Part shown: one piece after another, positions 35,698-44,627 of the stretch
Numbering within the stretch: the stretch's first letter is position 1
Layout: the number at the start of each line of letters is the position of its first letter
NCBI RefSeq assembly: GCF_019754935.1
Contig: NZ_JAGSOA010000003.1
Span: forward strand, 124,001-188,000
DNA length: 64,000 nucleotides
Direction: 5' to 3'
From: Corynebacterium parakroppenstedtii
GTDB lineage: Bacteria > Actinomycetota > Actinomycetes > Mycobacteriales > Mycobacteriaceae
Translations under genes and position numbers: made by a program
The notes under the pieces: model-generated
Database searches by the model: none
The model's input: the letters and a program-made list of their open reading frames with translations, nothing else
Told to the model about the DNA's origin: nothing

Positions 35698-36498
35698 CTA
35701 TACGTACTGGCTGGCTGCTTGAACCGTGGATGGTACGTAGCTGCTTCCGAAGAGGTACACGTGGCTAAGCAACATGCTTAGCTGGTGCAACGGAATAAGT
35801 TCCCGCCATCCTTTATTGAGAAATCCCTCATTTTCATAGCCTTCGTAAATAGCGTCGAGCTTGGGGGCGCCAAAAAGAGCGAGCGCGGCAAGGTCCGTCA
35901 GTGGGTGGCCACCGTAGGCACTCGGGTCGATCAGCACCGCCCCGGACGACGTCCACATCACATTGCCCGCCCATAGATCCCCGTGGATCCGAGCCGGAGT
36001 GTCGATATCGTCAAAATCACCATTTCGAAGACGCTCACACACTGCCTCAACAGCTTTGTTGCCCTGTTCTCCCAAGGATGCTCCGCGCTGCGAACTGTTG
36101 ATGCGCTCGAGCGTCGGCATGATGCGAGCTTCCGCGTACATTTCGCCCCAATGGTCATAATGCTTCAAGCTCAGCGGCATTAACTCGTCATTCGGGCCGT
36201 GAAGGCCATCGCCCTCCCAACCGTCTGGGCCAGCGCCGAACGCGGCAGCTCCCGCTTCGTGGGTGTGTGACAGCGCAGCGCCGAACTCGCGGGCAAAGCG
36301 GGTTGAGGCGCGACCATTGTCCAAGCGCTCCAGGACAAGCCCGCCACCGGGCACGGAATCATCCTGACCGAAAACCTTAACGACGCGCGCCCCGCCCGAC
36401 GATTCAGCCTCGCGCAGCCAATTCAAGCCGGCTGCTTCCCATTCGGCAGCCCGACCATGTGTGTTCTTCGTAAACGTATCGTCGTCAATAAAAGCCAT
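35698..36498 (-). CDS. Fructosamine kinase family protein
   Basis: The 266-residue protein has the kinase-like fold of the FN3K/YniA family. LVLERLDNG is the hinge, RIHGDLWAGNVMWTSSGAVLIDPSAYGGHPLTDLAALALFG holds the catalytic HGDLWAGN loop and the DPS metal site, and an N-terminal FTKNTHGRAAEWEAAGLNWLREAE replaces the usual P-loop. FN3K-type enzymes phosphorylate ketoamines on glycated proteins, leading to deglycation; bacterial members may act on free sugars or ribulosamines. It is slightly short compared with the usual 290 residues. Confidence 0.9.
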   Translation of the reverse strand: MAFIDDDTFTKNTHGRAAEWEAAGLNWLREAESSGGARVVKVFGQDDSVPGGGLVLERLDNGRASTRFAREFGAALSHTHEAGAAAFGAGPDGWEGDGLHGPNDELMPLSLKHYDHWGEMYAEARIMPTLERINSSQRGASLGEQGNKAVEAVCERLRNGDFDDIDTPARIHGDLWAGNVMWTSSGAVLIDPSAYGGHPLTDLAALALFGAPKLDAIYEGYENEGFLNKGWRELIPLHQLSMLLSHVYLFGSSYVPSTVQAASQYV

Positions 36499-36601
36499 GC
36501 CCCCAACCGTAGACGTTTACATGCCTATAGGTGACATCATTTTTTCTCTAACGATTATTCATGACTTACATTCACGATCTCTGGCGCAATCCGGCCTACT
36601 G

Positions 36602-37366
36602 TTATGAATTTTCCTTACGGAACGTACGAGTCCCCCACCAGATACCGGCGAAGAAAATGACAAGAGACCACAGAATTCCCCAGGTTACTGTGGCAGCGTC
36701 GGGGTTTTCCGCAAAGATTGCGCGAACAGCGTCGACGATATACCGAGTGGGCATGAAGTCCGATAGCCGTTCGAGCCACGCGGGAGCCAGTGACATTGGC
36801 AAAATAATTCCGGATAACAACAGAATAGGCATGATAAGCATATTGGTTAGGGGACCCATGACGTCTTCGTCTTTACTGGTCAAAGCCAGTGCATTCGATG
36901 CCGCTGCCGACGCTGCGCCGGCAAAGAGCGTGATGATCATGCCTAGGATCACACCCGCAATCGGTGCTTTCATTCCCATCGCATAGCCCAACGCGATGAG
37001 GATGGTGGACTGGACGCCCAGTTGCGTCACATCTCGCATGAGGCGCCCACATAACAGCGCAGTCCTACTAGCTGGGGTAACGCGTTCAGCTTCGATCACT
37101 CCGTCACGCCACTCGGCGATAACGCCGAAGCCGACGAACATCGCCCCGAAAACGGTCAGCTGGACCAACAAACCCGGGACAAAGAACGTGTAGGCGTTCG
37201 TCGCACCGAATTGGGCTGTCAGGGGCTTAAGTAGAGGGCCGAACAACACCAAATACATCACTGGCTGCAATAAGCCGATAATGATCCAGGCGGGGTTACG
37301 TAAATTCATGCGCAATTGTCTGCGGCAGATAATGAAACTCTCACGGAAGAAATTAGATATACCCAT
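36602..37366 (-). CDS. ABC-2 type exporter permease (DrrB-like)
   Basis: The 254-residue protein has six membrane helices and the ABC-2 layout: RNPAWIIIGLLQPVMYLVLFGPLL near the N-terminus and the conserved NMLIMPILLLSGIILPMSLAPAWLERLSDFMPTRYIVDAVRAIF near residues 175-220. It pairs with the ATPase 27 bases upstream to form a two-gene exporter of the daunorubicin resistance type. The substrate is unknown; lipids or drugs are typical of this class. Confidence 0.9.
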   Translation of the reverse strand: MGISNFFRESFIICRRQLRMNLRNPAWIIIGLLQPVMYLVLFGPLLKPLTAQFGATNAYTFFVPGLLVQLTVFGAMFVGFGVIAEWRDGVIEAERVTPASRTALLCGRLMRDVTQLGVQSTILIALGYAMGMKAPIAGVILGMIITLFAGAASAAASNALALTSKDEDVMGPLTNMLIMPILLLSGIILPMSLAPAWLERLSDFMPTRYIVDAVRAIFAENPDAATVTWGILWSLVIFFAGIWWGTRTFRKENS

Positions 37367-37393
37367 GAAATATCCTCAAAAGATTGTGGAGAA

Positions 37394-38392
37394 TTAATCT
37401 CGCAGCGAGCGACCGGTCAGTGACAAAAAGACGTCATCCAGCGTGGGGCGCCGGACATTAAGATCCGCGATACCGATCGACTTCTCGTCTAATGACCTGA
37501 TCAGATCCGGTAACAGATGGCCGGAGTTATAGAGGTCTGCTTCTATGAGGTCGCCAGTCACCTTTAGATCAGGGGTTGTCGACGCATCTGCTTCTGACAT
37601 CACGCGGGTTATGATTTCCGCGGCCTCAGCCTGGCGGGTGGCGTCGTCGAGGCGGAGAGAAACATGATCCCCGGACACCGAACTCTTTAAATTCTCCGCC
37701 GTATCTGACGCGATAATCCGTCCGTGATCGATAACAATGATCCGATCTGCTAAAGCATCGGCCTCATCCAAATAATGAGTTGTTAAGAAAATCGTTGCAC
37801 CTTGGTCTTCACGGAGGCTACGAATGTGGTCCCAGAGGTTGCTCCGTGCCTGTGGGTCCAGGCCTGTCGTCGGTTCATCAAGGAAAACGAGGCCCGGGCT
37901 ATGGATTAGCCCCATCGCAATATCGAGACGCCGACGCTGGCCACCCGACATATTCTTGGGCTCTCTGTCCCACAAACCATCTAAACTAAACTGTTTAAAT
38001 AACTCATGAGCGCGCCGTTGAGCGTCCTTTTTACGTAAGCCATACAGCATGCCGTGATCCATCAGTTCCTCACCAGCGTGCGCGTTGGAACCGGCCGAGC
38101 CCACCTGACTGACATACCCAATATGACGACGGACCTCTACGGGCTGCGTCGCCACATCGAAACCTGCAACACGGGCAGAACCACTCGTCGGCTTCAACAA
38201 CGTCGTCAGCATGCGAAGTGTTGTCGTCTTACCTGCACCATTAGGACCTAGGAAGCCGATGATTTCGCCTGGATCAACGTGCAGACTCACACGGTCGACG
38301 GCTTTTACTGGCTTTTTATCACGACCACGGCCACGAAAAGTTTGGGTCAGATCGTGCGCTTCAATCATCGGCTTACCAGGGCTATTAGGCAT
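37394..38392 (-). CDS. ABC exporter ATP-binding protein (DrrA-like)
   Basis: The 332-residue ATPase has Walker A GFLGPNGAGKTTTLRML (about residues 49-65), the ABC signature NMSGGQRRRLDIAMGL, Walker B LVFLDEPTTGLDPQ and the switch His in IFLTTHYLDEADAL. The C-terminal 90 residues (ADLNVRRPTLDDVFLSLTGRSLRD) are the DrrA-type extension that contacts the permease. It is first in the operon with the permease gene. Confidence 0.93.
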   Translation of the reverse strand: MPNSPGKPMIEAHDLTQTFRGRGRDKKPVKAVDRVSLHVDPGEIIGFLGPNGAGKTTTLRMLTTLLKPTSGSARVAGFDVATQPVEVRRHIGYVSQVGSAGSNAHAGEELMDHGMLYGLRKKDAQRRAHELFKQFSLDGLWDREPKNMSGGQRRRLDIAMGLIHSPGLVFLDEPTTGLDPQARSNLWDHIRSLREDQGATIFLTTHYLDEADALADRIIVIDHGRIIASDTAENLKSSVSGDHVSLRLDDATRQAEAAEIITRVMSEADASTTPDLKVTGDLIEADLYNSGHLLPDLIRSLDEKSIGIADLNVRRPTLDDVFLSLTGRSLRD

Positions 38393-38455
38393 GGCTTACA
38401 TCATGCCAGAAATCCGGCCAGCTTGGCACGAGACACAACCGCCCTCGGCAGAGAC

Positions 38456-39427
38456 CTACGACGTTACCAACTGGAGACCAAAACTATCGAGTACAGGCTG
38501 AATGACCTTAGCCCCTGGGGTGGTGGCATCGTCTTCACGACCATAACTTGCTATACCTACTGCATAGGCAGTCGCATGGGATGAATCATTTGGAGCCGTA
38601 GCCCATACGATCCCGCCAGAATCGCCGTGGTCCTGAATACCATCAAACTCAAGTGAATATTTTGAGACCATTGACTGGTAATCCCCGCACGACAAACCCG
38701 AACGCCAGCCCAGGCGGCAAGTATAAGGCCTATTCTGTTCTAATTCTTCCGGCCCCCAAGAACCTTTCACCGAGGTTGGAACACCACCCCATGCGACATC
38801 TGGAGTGGTATGAATAATTTTGTAGTATTTAGGATAAATCTCGATCAATCCATAGTCTCTTCCTGGACCTACGTTTTCCATAGTCCCATCGAGAACACTC
38901 CACACAAATTCGCCAACATTAACATACTCACCATTATCGGCCCTTAGATAAACTTTGTCACGCTTACTACCGCAATGTCCCGCAGTGAGATTATAAACGT
39001 GATCCGTGTCATCAGGGTTTATTACTGTCCAGCCCCAGGAACATTCGCCAAAATTACCGTCTAAATCCTCAATAAAATATTTCCCTCCTGGAGCTATCTG
39101 GTCACCGGCCTCCAGATATTCAAAGTCCTGGGAGTTCCGGATAATTTTTCTTTTCTGAGGTATGGAAGAATCTTGCCGCACTCGTTGCCCACTTGCAGCC
39201 CGTCCGAGGTTGCCACCGCCGACTTGAGATTGATCGATAGTCGGACGTGAACGCCGGGTTTGATTCGACCAATCAGGATTGAACGATGGTTCAATCTTCT
39301 GCGTAGCCGAAGTCTCTGGCGAACTAGATTTGTCCGAATCATCATTATTCCTAGACACAACGACAGCTACCAGCGCAACAGCAACGACGCCTGCTAATAA
39401 TTTTTTTGCCCCACTACTCATAGGCAT
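38456..39427 (-). CDS. Secreted or anchored trypsin-like serine protease
   Basis: The 323-residue protein begins with a signal or anchor segment (KKLLAGVVAVALVAVVV), followed by a roughly 70-residue polar Ser/Gln-rich stretch. The chymotrypsin-fold triad is visible: His in YNLTAGHCGSKRD (about residue 150), a likely Asp in GPGRDYGLIEIYP (about 188), and Ser in QDHGDSGGIVWA (about 265). Cys pairs flank the active site (CSW..., HCG, TCR, SCG). It resembles secreted S1 proteases of actinobacteria and lacks a cleavable-Cys lipobox. It is divergent from the phospholipase gene. The substrate is unknown. Confidence 0.87.
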   Translation of the reverse strand: MPMSSGAKKLLAGVVAVALVAVVVSRNNDDSDKSSSPETSATQKIEPSFNPDWSNQTRRSRPTIDQSQVGGGNLGRAASGQRVRQDSSIPQKRKIIRNSQDFEYLEAGDQIAPGGKYFIEDLDGNFGECSWGWTVINPDDTDHVYNLTAGHCGSKRDKVYLRADNGEYVNVGEFVWSVLDGTMENVGPGRDYGLIEIYPKYYKIIHTTPDVAWGGVPTSVKGSWGPEELEQNRPYTCRLGWRSGLSCGDYQSMVSKYSLEFDGIQDHGDSGGIVWATAPNDSSHATAYAVGIASYGREDDATTPGAKVIQPVLDSFGLQLVTS

Positions 39428-39632
39428 ATTTTACATTCACTTAGCAGGATTAACGGAGCGATCGAGATCATTATCACCCCCGCAATCAGGCATAACTTTC
39501 AACTAGCTAAAGAGCTATCCAATTAATCAACGAGAAGAGAGCACTACTTTTGGTCCTTTTGCACCGGAAGCACTGATATCCCCCAGGTTGACATGAGTTC
39601 CATTCTTTTAGATTTCATGCGCCTGTCACCTC

Positions 39633-41729
39633 ATGTTTCCCTTACCCAGATACGCTACGAATCCCGTGAAAAGGTTCCATGACGTACATAATCCCCGACA
39701 CAACAACGAGTCCGACAAGCAACCACCCCGCGAACAGGAGCAGCCTCGTGGGCAAGGCACGGGCCTGAGCCGGCGTTCCTTCCTAAAAGGTGCAGCAGCT
39801 GGAGCAGCGGCCGTCGGTGCTTCTACTTTCGGTGGCTCCCTTCTCCCCCGGTCTATTCTTCAGCAAATTGCTACCGCTGCACCTGCTGGTTCCCTCCAAG
39901 ACGTTCATCACGTTATTTTTCTCATGCAGGAAAACCGGGCGTTCGATCACTATTTCGGTTGTCTCAAGGGTGTTCAAGGGTTCGGCGACCTCCACCCACT
40001 TCCTCAACGCAGTGGCGGAACCGTGTTCGAGCAAAAAGACTCGCGCGGCACCGTCACTCTGCCCTTCTCTATCCGCGACGCCGCAGGCCGTCAATCAATG
40101 AATGCGGAAAACGTCGACGCCCTCGACCATGAATGGAAAGGAGGCACCTCTGCCCTACACGGCGGGTGGTGTGACAACTGGATAGAGGCCAAAACCCCCT
40201 CCACGATGGCCTATTACGACCGGCACGACTTGCCATTCCAATATGAACTCGCCGACACATTCACGGTGTGCGACCAGTACTTTTGCTCCGTGCCGACGAG
40301 TACATCGCCCAACAGAAACTACTATTTCTCCGGCTACACAGGATTTGAGCCTGCGTCCCCGTCGACACGAGCGGTGGATAACCGGGCCTACGATGACGGG
40401 CATCCCGGCTACGACTGGCCATGTCTAGGGGAAATCTTGGATAATGCTAGCGTTGACTGGCGCGTGTACCAAGAGTGGGACAACTTCACCGATAACAACT
40501 TCGAGTACTTCCGCTATACCAAGCGAATTTCAGAGAAGGTTTTCGCCGCTCACAAGGACTTCGGGGAGAATTACTACTCGGCCCTCGCCACCGCGACTGA
40601 GAAGAACGACAGCCCGACGGTTCAGAAGCTCACCAAGGAACTGACACATAAGCTTGACCAGTTAACGCCGACGGAGCGACGCATTTTCGACCGCGCGCTC
40701 TACCGCTCTGAGCCACACACCATAACTCAGCGCGTTGAGCACGACATCGCCGCGGGAACGCTGCCGCCCGTGTCCTGGATCGTGCCGTCGAGCACCGAAT
40801 CTGAACACCCATCGGCATCATCGCCGCGTGCGTCGGCGAACCTTATTTATCGCCTCTTAGATGCTCTAGGAAAACACCCTGACGTGTGGAAACACACCGC
40901 ACTATTTATTACTTTCGACGAGAACGACGGGTACTTCGACCACGTTCCACCGCCACGGCCACCGCGCAATGAAAAAGATGAATGGTACCAAGGTAAAGCC
41001 CTCGGCTTCGGTAACCGCGTTCCCATGATCGTCGTGTCCCCGTGGAGCGTCGGCGGATATCGCTGTTCAGAGGTGTTCGACCACACCTCTGCCTCGCATT
41101 TCTTAGAGGCGTGGAAGGGGATTTCGGTTCCCACCGTGTCGCGATGGCGTCGCACAATTAGCGGAGACTTAACCAGCGCTTTTGATTTCTCTCATCCTCA
41201 GCCCTTTACACCTGCATCTCACCCGCCGCCAACGACGGAGCTCGAGCCGCGCTGGCACCCACAGCCACCGGAAAAGGGCGTGATGCCACAGCAAGAACCG
41301 GGCCGACGTCCTCATCGCCCCTTGCCCTATCAACTATCTGCGGCAACTACGGAGCAGCCCTCGGACAAAACCATCCAACTACACCTGACTAACGACGGTC
41401 TTGCCACCGCGAACTTTCTGGTATTTTGCTTCCACGACGCTAAAGACCCCGTACGGATGGTCGAACATGTTGAGGCAGAGAGCAGACGCGGGTCGAGCAA
41501 CGTGGCAAAGGGGGCCGGTGACGACCGACGTGAGAATCCGTCCAACGCCGAACGACGTGAGAATGCGGACGCCGATAATTTGGGAACGCCTGGAAAAGAC
41601 GTCATCGCGTGCGACGTTCATGGCACGGTGACTCTTGAGATACCCACGGGGAGAGACGGCCGCTACGCCATCGTCGTGAAAGGCCCTGCGGAATTTCACT
41701 ATGAAGCGAACGGAGCAGTACATAGATGA
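39633..41729 (+). CDS. Tat-exported phospholipase C (non-haemolytic/phosphoesterase family)
   Basis: A Tat signal lies at about residues 46-72 (LSRRSFLKGAAAGAAAVGAS), after an unusually long polar N-region of 45 residues. The catalytic domain matches bacterial phospholipase C/acid phosphatase enzymes: VIFLMQENRAFDHYFGCLKGVQGFGD, DHEWKGG, WRVYQEWDNFTDN, ASANLIYRLLDAL and FDENDGYFDHVPPP. The C-terminal 130 residues form a DUF756-like domain interrupted by a charged insert (EAESRRGSSNVAKGAGDDRR onward). It hydrolyses phosphatidylcholine or sphingomyelin in related bacteria and is a candidate virulence factor. GTG at 39666 is an alternative start. Confidence 0.9.
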   Translation: MFPLPRYATNPVKRFHDVHNPRHNNESDKQPPREQEQPRGQGTGLSRRSFLKGAAAGAAAVGASTFGGSLLPRSILQQIATAAPAGSLQDVHHVIFLMQENRAFDHYFGCLKGVQGFGDLHPLPQRSGGTVFEQKDSRGTVTLPFSIRDAAGRQSMNAENVDALDHEWKGGTSALHGGWCDNWIEAKTPSTMAYYDRHDLPFQYELADTFTVCDQYFCSVPTSTSPNRNYYFSGYTGFEPASPSTRAVDNRAYDDGHPGYDWPCLGEILDNASVDWRVYQEWDNFTDNNFEYFRYTKRISEKVFAAHKDFGENYYSALATATEKNDSPTVQKLTKELTHKLDQLTPTERRIFDRALYRSEPHTITQRVEHDIAAGTLPPVSWIVPSSTESEHPSASSPRASANLIYRLLDALGKHPDVWKHTALFITFDENDGYFDHVPPPRPPRNEKDEWYQGKALGFGNRVPMIVVSPWSVGGYRCSEVFDHTSASHFLEAWKGISVPTVSRWRRTISGDLTSAFDFSHPQPFTPASHPPPTTELEPRWHPQPPEKGVMPQQEPGRRPHRPLPYQLSAATTEQPSDKTIQLHLTNDGLATANFLVFCFHDAKDPVRMVEHVEAESRRGSSNVAKGAGDDRRENPSNAERRENADADNLGTPGKDVIACDVHGTVTLEIPTGRDGRYAIVVKGPAEFHYEANGAVHR

Positions 41730-41781
41730 GGCAGGATTTATTCCAACGCATTCGCACACAAAACTATATACACTTTTCTCC

Positions 41782-42492
41782 ATGAACCCTGCGCCGGCAC
41801 AGTTGCCACGACATCATGCACGCTCCACCGTTCCGTACGATCGCGGGCCCAGGCCTATTCTTCGTGGTCGCCTGCATGAAATTGCCGCCATTTATTTTGC
41901 AGGTACCTGCACTGCGCTCGTGGCCACGACTGCTGCGCTCCATAACAGCGCGACGTTCATCGCTGCAATCGTTCTTTACTGCGTGTGCCTCCTTGGAATG
42001 CTTACGGTGTCGGCCCTCTATCACCGGGTGCCATGGCATACGAAGCACGCCGTCGATATGTGGAGACGCGCGGACCACTCCATGATTGCCATTTTTATTG
42101 CGGGCACCTATGCACCCGTCGCGGTGTACGCGTTTAACTCCATGGGCGACGGATTGTGGATCCTCCCCACAGCGTGGATTGCTGCAGGTGGAGCCGTCGC
42201 GATTAACCTCCTGTTGCCCAACCATCCCCGCTGGGTTGACGTCGTAATCTATCTTCTTTTGGGGTGGCTGGTGGTAGCGAAAGCCGCCGCGCTGGTATCG
42301 CTCGTGCCCCTTGCCGCTTTGGTTTTGATTATCGTCGGAGGGGTCATCTATTCGCTCGGCGCCATCGTGTACGGGGTTCAGCGCCCTAACCCATCGGAGC
42401 GTTGGTTCGGCTTCCACGAAGTATTCCACGCGAGTACCATCGTCGCGGCCGCATTGCACCACATTGCTATCTGGTTATTGGTGGTGAGCTAA
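41782..42492 (+). CDS. Hemolysin III family (PAQR) membrane protein
   Basis: The ATG at 41782 gives 236 residues with seven membrane helices. The PAQR metal motifs are present: SALYHRVPW after helix 2, RRADHSMIAIFIAGTY, and FGFHEVFHAS before the last helix. Members are membrane hydrolases or metal-linked stress proteins; the haemolysin label comes from a Bacillus cereus protein and is not evidence of haemolysis here. The gene begins 52 bases after the phospholipase stop and may be cotranscribed. Confidence 0.88.
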   Translation: MNPAPAQLPRHHARSTVPYDRGPRPILRGRLHEIAAIYFAGTCTALVATTAALHNSATFIAAIVLYCVCLLGMLTVSALYHRVPWHTKHAVDMWRRADHSMIAIFIAGTYAPVAVYAFNSMGDGLWILPTAWIAAGGAVAINLLLPNHPRWVDVVIYLLLGWLVVAKAAALVSLVPLAALVLIIVGGVIYSLGAIVYGVQRPNPSERWFGFHEVFHASTIVAAALHHIAIWLLVVS

Positions 42493-42678
42493 GGGTGACG
42501 ACGAGGGCACATAGTTATTTTGCAGTTACGACCGATTAATTGGCTAGCGACGGTGAGAACACTTTTCACTACTTAACCGTCAAAACCGAAGTAACTTTAA
42601 TCATATGAAACATCTGAGATTGTCTCAGCGCAGACCAATTTTAATAAAACAAGTCTAAAAGCACTAACTATTTCGAAA

Positions 42679-43599
42679 CTAACATTTCCAGAGCGGATGA
42701 TCTGACCAGTTAAGAGGGGCTCCTGTCCGCTCCAGTGGGACTATAGGGTTATCTGGGTAAGTATTCAGTAACTCTGGCAAACGTTTTGCCGGGGATAAAT
42801 GAAGCTGACGATGCAAGTATTGAATTAAGGACAGCTGGCCAAACGTCCGATTCATTTTCCCGGCAACGGATTTCAGCCGTTGATCATCACTGAGCTTGGG
42901 CTTAATGTCATAAACACGGTTAAACATCCGGGCATGGTGAGCCGCGTAGTTGCGAACGATATTCAACGATTTGAGCCACGATTCCAATTGCGGAGCATTC
43001 AGCCCACACCGCGCAGCAATACGGTTCCGAACGATATTCGGCGACATACCAAATAAATAAGACAACATACCCCAGTCCATAATCTCTACTGCTGCCCATA
43101 CCGGTAATTCACCGCTGTATTTCTTTTTGTGGTGGGCAACAAAGACCTCCTTGGAATTCTCCAAGGCTCCTTCGTATTTATCTAGCCAGACGTCGTGTAC
43201 CCTACGATCGTCTTTTCTGCGTCGCTGTTCCGCCCGAGCTCCTAAACTTTTTGCGTCAAGATAGACCAATGGATGAACACGGCCTAATTCATATCCGAGC
43301 ATTGTTCGAATGGCCATCTCAACACGATCTAGCTCCATAAAAACATCGTGCCGAAGTCGTTCGTCAAATTTATAAAGCTCCACCACTAAATCGAAGGATG
43401 ACCCCTCGATGAAACTATCGAACCTTCTCCGAGTACCGTAGTCGAAGCGACGCATCGGATACCAATACCCCGACAAGCGGTAATAGCTCAGCCACGCCAA
43501 AATATCTTTGGCTCGATCCTGATTCTCAATGTGCATCCCCCGCGCACAAAGGAGTTTGACCTGGTCATCGTAGGTCACGAAGCGTTTTGCCGGACTCAA
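42679..43599 (-). CDS. Abi_2/AbiF-family HEPN abortive-infection protein
   Basis: The 306-residue protein has the Abi_2 (AbiD/AbiF) landmarks: YDDQVKLLCARGMHIENQDRAKDILAWLSYYRLSGYWYP at the N-terminus, VELYKFDERLRHDVFMELDRVEMAIRTMLGYEL, LPVWAAVEIMDWGMLSYLFG, and the HEPN RNase motif R-x4-H in NIVRNYAAHHARMF (Arg about 216, His about 221). HEPN proteins of this type are RNA-cutting toxins. A structured RNA with a terminator-like end lies directly upstream (43612-43710), matching the known association of abiF genes with the Rfam abiF RNA motif. The start is TTG 43599 or GTG 43578. Its G+C appears lower than that of its neighbours. Confidence 0.88.
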   Translation of the reverse strand: MSPAKRFVTYDDQVKLLCARGMHIENQDRAKDILAWLSYYRLSGYWYPMRRFDYGTRRRFDSFIEGSSFDLVVELYKFDERLRHDVFMELDRVEMAIRTMLGYELGRVHPLVYLDAKSLGARAEQRRRKDDRRVHDVWLDKYEGALENSKEVFVAHHKKKYSGELPVWAAVEIMDWGMLSYLFGMSPNIVRNRIAARCGLNAPQLESWLKSLNIVRNYAAHHARMFNRVYDIKPKLSDDQRLKSVAGKMNRTFGQLSLIQYLHRQLHLSPAKRLPELLNTYPDNPIVPLERTGAPLNWSDHPLWKC

Positions 43600-43611
43600 T
43601 GCTCTGGTGCC

Positions 43612-43710
43612 TTTCTAAAACAAAGACCGGCCCTGGACTCCCATCGAAATGGGCAGCGGAACCGGTCATGTTGTATCTAAGGTTACATGCCGGTTCGCGA
43701 AAATACAACA
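43612..43710 (-). ncRNA. Structured RNA upstream of the Abi gene (H-type pseudoknot, hairpin, terminator)
   Basis: Read 5' to 3' on the minus strand: TGTTGTAT (43710-43703) pairs perfectly with ATACAACA (43676-43669), and GAACCGG (43696-43690) pairs with CCGGTTC (43665-43659). These interleaved stems make a classic pseudoknot. CCCAT-TTCG-ATGGG (43653-43640) is a capped hairpin. GACCGG (43667-43662) can instead pair with CCGGTC (43630-43625), followed by TTTGTTTT, like an intrinsic terminator. The Abi start is 13 bases further on. It likely acts as an RNA partner or antitoxin of the HEPN protein; function is inferred from family knowledge. Confidence 0.75.
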
Positions 43711-44054
43711 AGCTCAAAGCCACGGGGACCGAGCCCGAATTGCACCAACATCGGGGGATGACAACAAACACCAAAACTCGCTTAGCCATCGCGCTTTCGA
43801 TAAGAGGTAATGACCAGCTTTGGTGTCATTCCGTCCGCATCAGTCAACGAATAACAAGAATAGCGCCTCGTAGAAAAGCAAAACCGAAAATCATTCTGGA
43901 CTTCATGAATTGGGGAAGGCAACGGGTCGTAGACCAAAAAGAGGGTTCTATCGTCAAGGCATGCCCGGGCACTGTTGCATATAGACTCAGCAAAGACCAC
44001 TCCGGTAAAACCGCAGCGACCGCCCAGAATGGTAAAGGCAAACGGGAAGACACA
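43711..44054. other. Gene-free stretch between the RNA and the SocA gene
   Basis: No credible gene is seen here. The SocA frame stays open upstream, but it has no family similarity or ribosome site before 44055. Weak AATGAC/GTCATT arms at 43809-43814 and 43825-43830, and CATATAGAC near 43978, may belong to divergent promoters. Confidence 0.4.
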
Positions 44055-44621
44055 ATGGCTACCATCTTCGACGTTGCACGACGCATCCACATGCTCCGGC
44101 CCAGACTAACCATAAACGAGCTGCACAGGCTCTGTTTCTTCGCTCAAGGGTGGCACGCTGCATGGACCGGGCGGCCTCTCTTCGCCGAAGAAATGCAGGC
44201 ATGGGAACACGGGCCTGTGAGCCCTGAACTCCATCGATTGAGCACCGTTGACAGCAACAACCACGTCACAAATATCGGAGCTGGCAGTGCGAATAATCTC
44301 AGCGACTACGGGCGTGATGTGGTCGACCGTGTCGAGGCTTTTTACACAGAATCTCCTACGCCTACGCGGGATGGAGTATCTCGGCAGTATCACAGCTCGT
44401 CGTGGAAAAATGCTCGTGGCAGCCTCTCGAACAGTGAATCCTGCCCACCAATCCCGGTCTCTGATATCCGGAAAGAATTCACTCTGTGCATGTGGGACAA
44501 CGAGCGAAAGCCTCGGCCGCCCGCAAGGCTCCCCCTGGTCTCGCCCACCCAACTCACACAGGCCCGCAAGAGAGCAGAAATCGCTCACAAAGAAACTCTC
44601 CAAGGCCTAGCCCTGGTGTGA
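44055..44621 (+). CDS. SocA/Panacea-domain antitoxin (DUF4065)
   Basis: The ATG at 44055 is preceded by GGGAAG and gives 188 residues. The Panacea pattern is clear: IFDVARRIHMLRPRLTINELHRLCFFAQGWHAAWTGRPLFAEEMQAWEHGPVSPELHRL at residues 3-61. A longer polar C-terminal region (about 110-188) follows. Panacea domains act as chaperone-like antitoxins to varied toxins. A Doc-type toxin frame begins seven bases after the stop, which fits an antitoxin-first toxin-antitoxin operon. Confidence 0.85.
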   Translation: MATIFDVARRIHMLRPRLTINELHRLCFFAQGWHAAWTGRPLFAEEMQAWEHGPVSPELHRLSTVDSNNHVTNIGAGSANNLSDYGRDVVDRVEAFYTESPTPTRDGVSRQYHSSSWKNARGSLSNSESCPPIPVSDIRKEFTLCMWDNERKPRPPARLPLVSPTQLTQARKRAEIAHKETLQGLALV

Positions 44622-44627
44622 GGCACA

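Noticed and set aside
42610..42640. CTGAGA/TCTCAG hairpin after hemolysin III as a terminator
   Set aside because: The stem is six bases with a three-base loop and no T-run, too weak to call.
43587..44054. Upstream extension of the SocA gene
   Set aside because: It covers the structured RNA and promoter region, and the Panacea domain begins right after the ATG at 44055.
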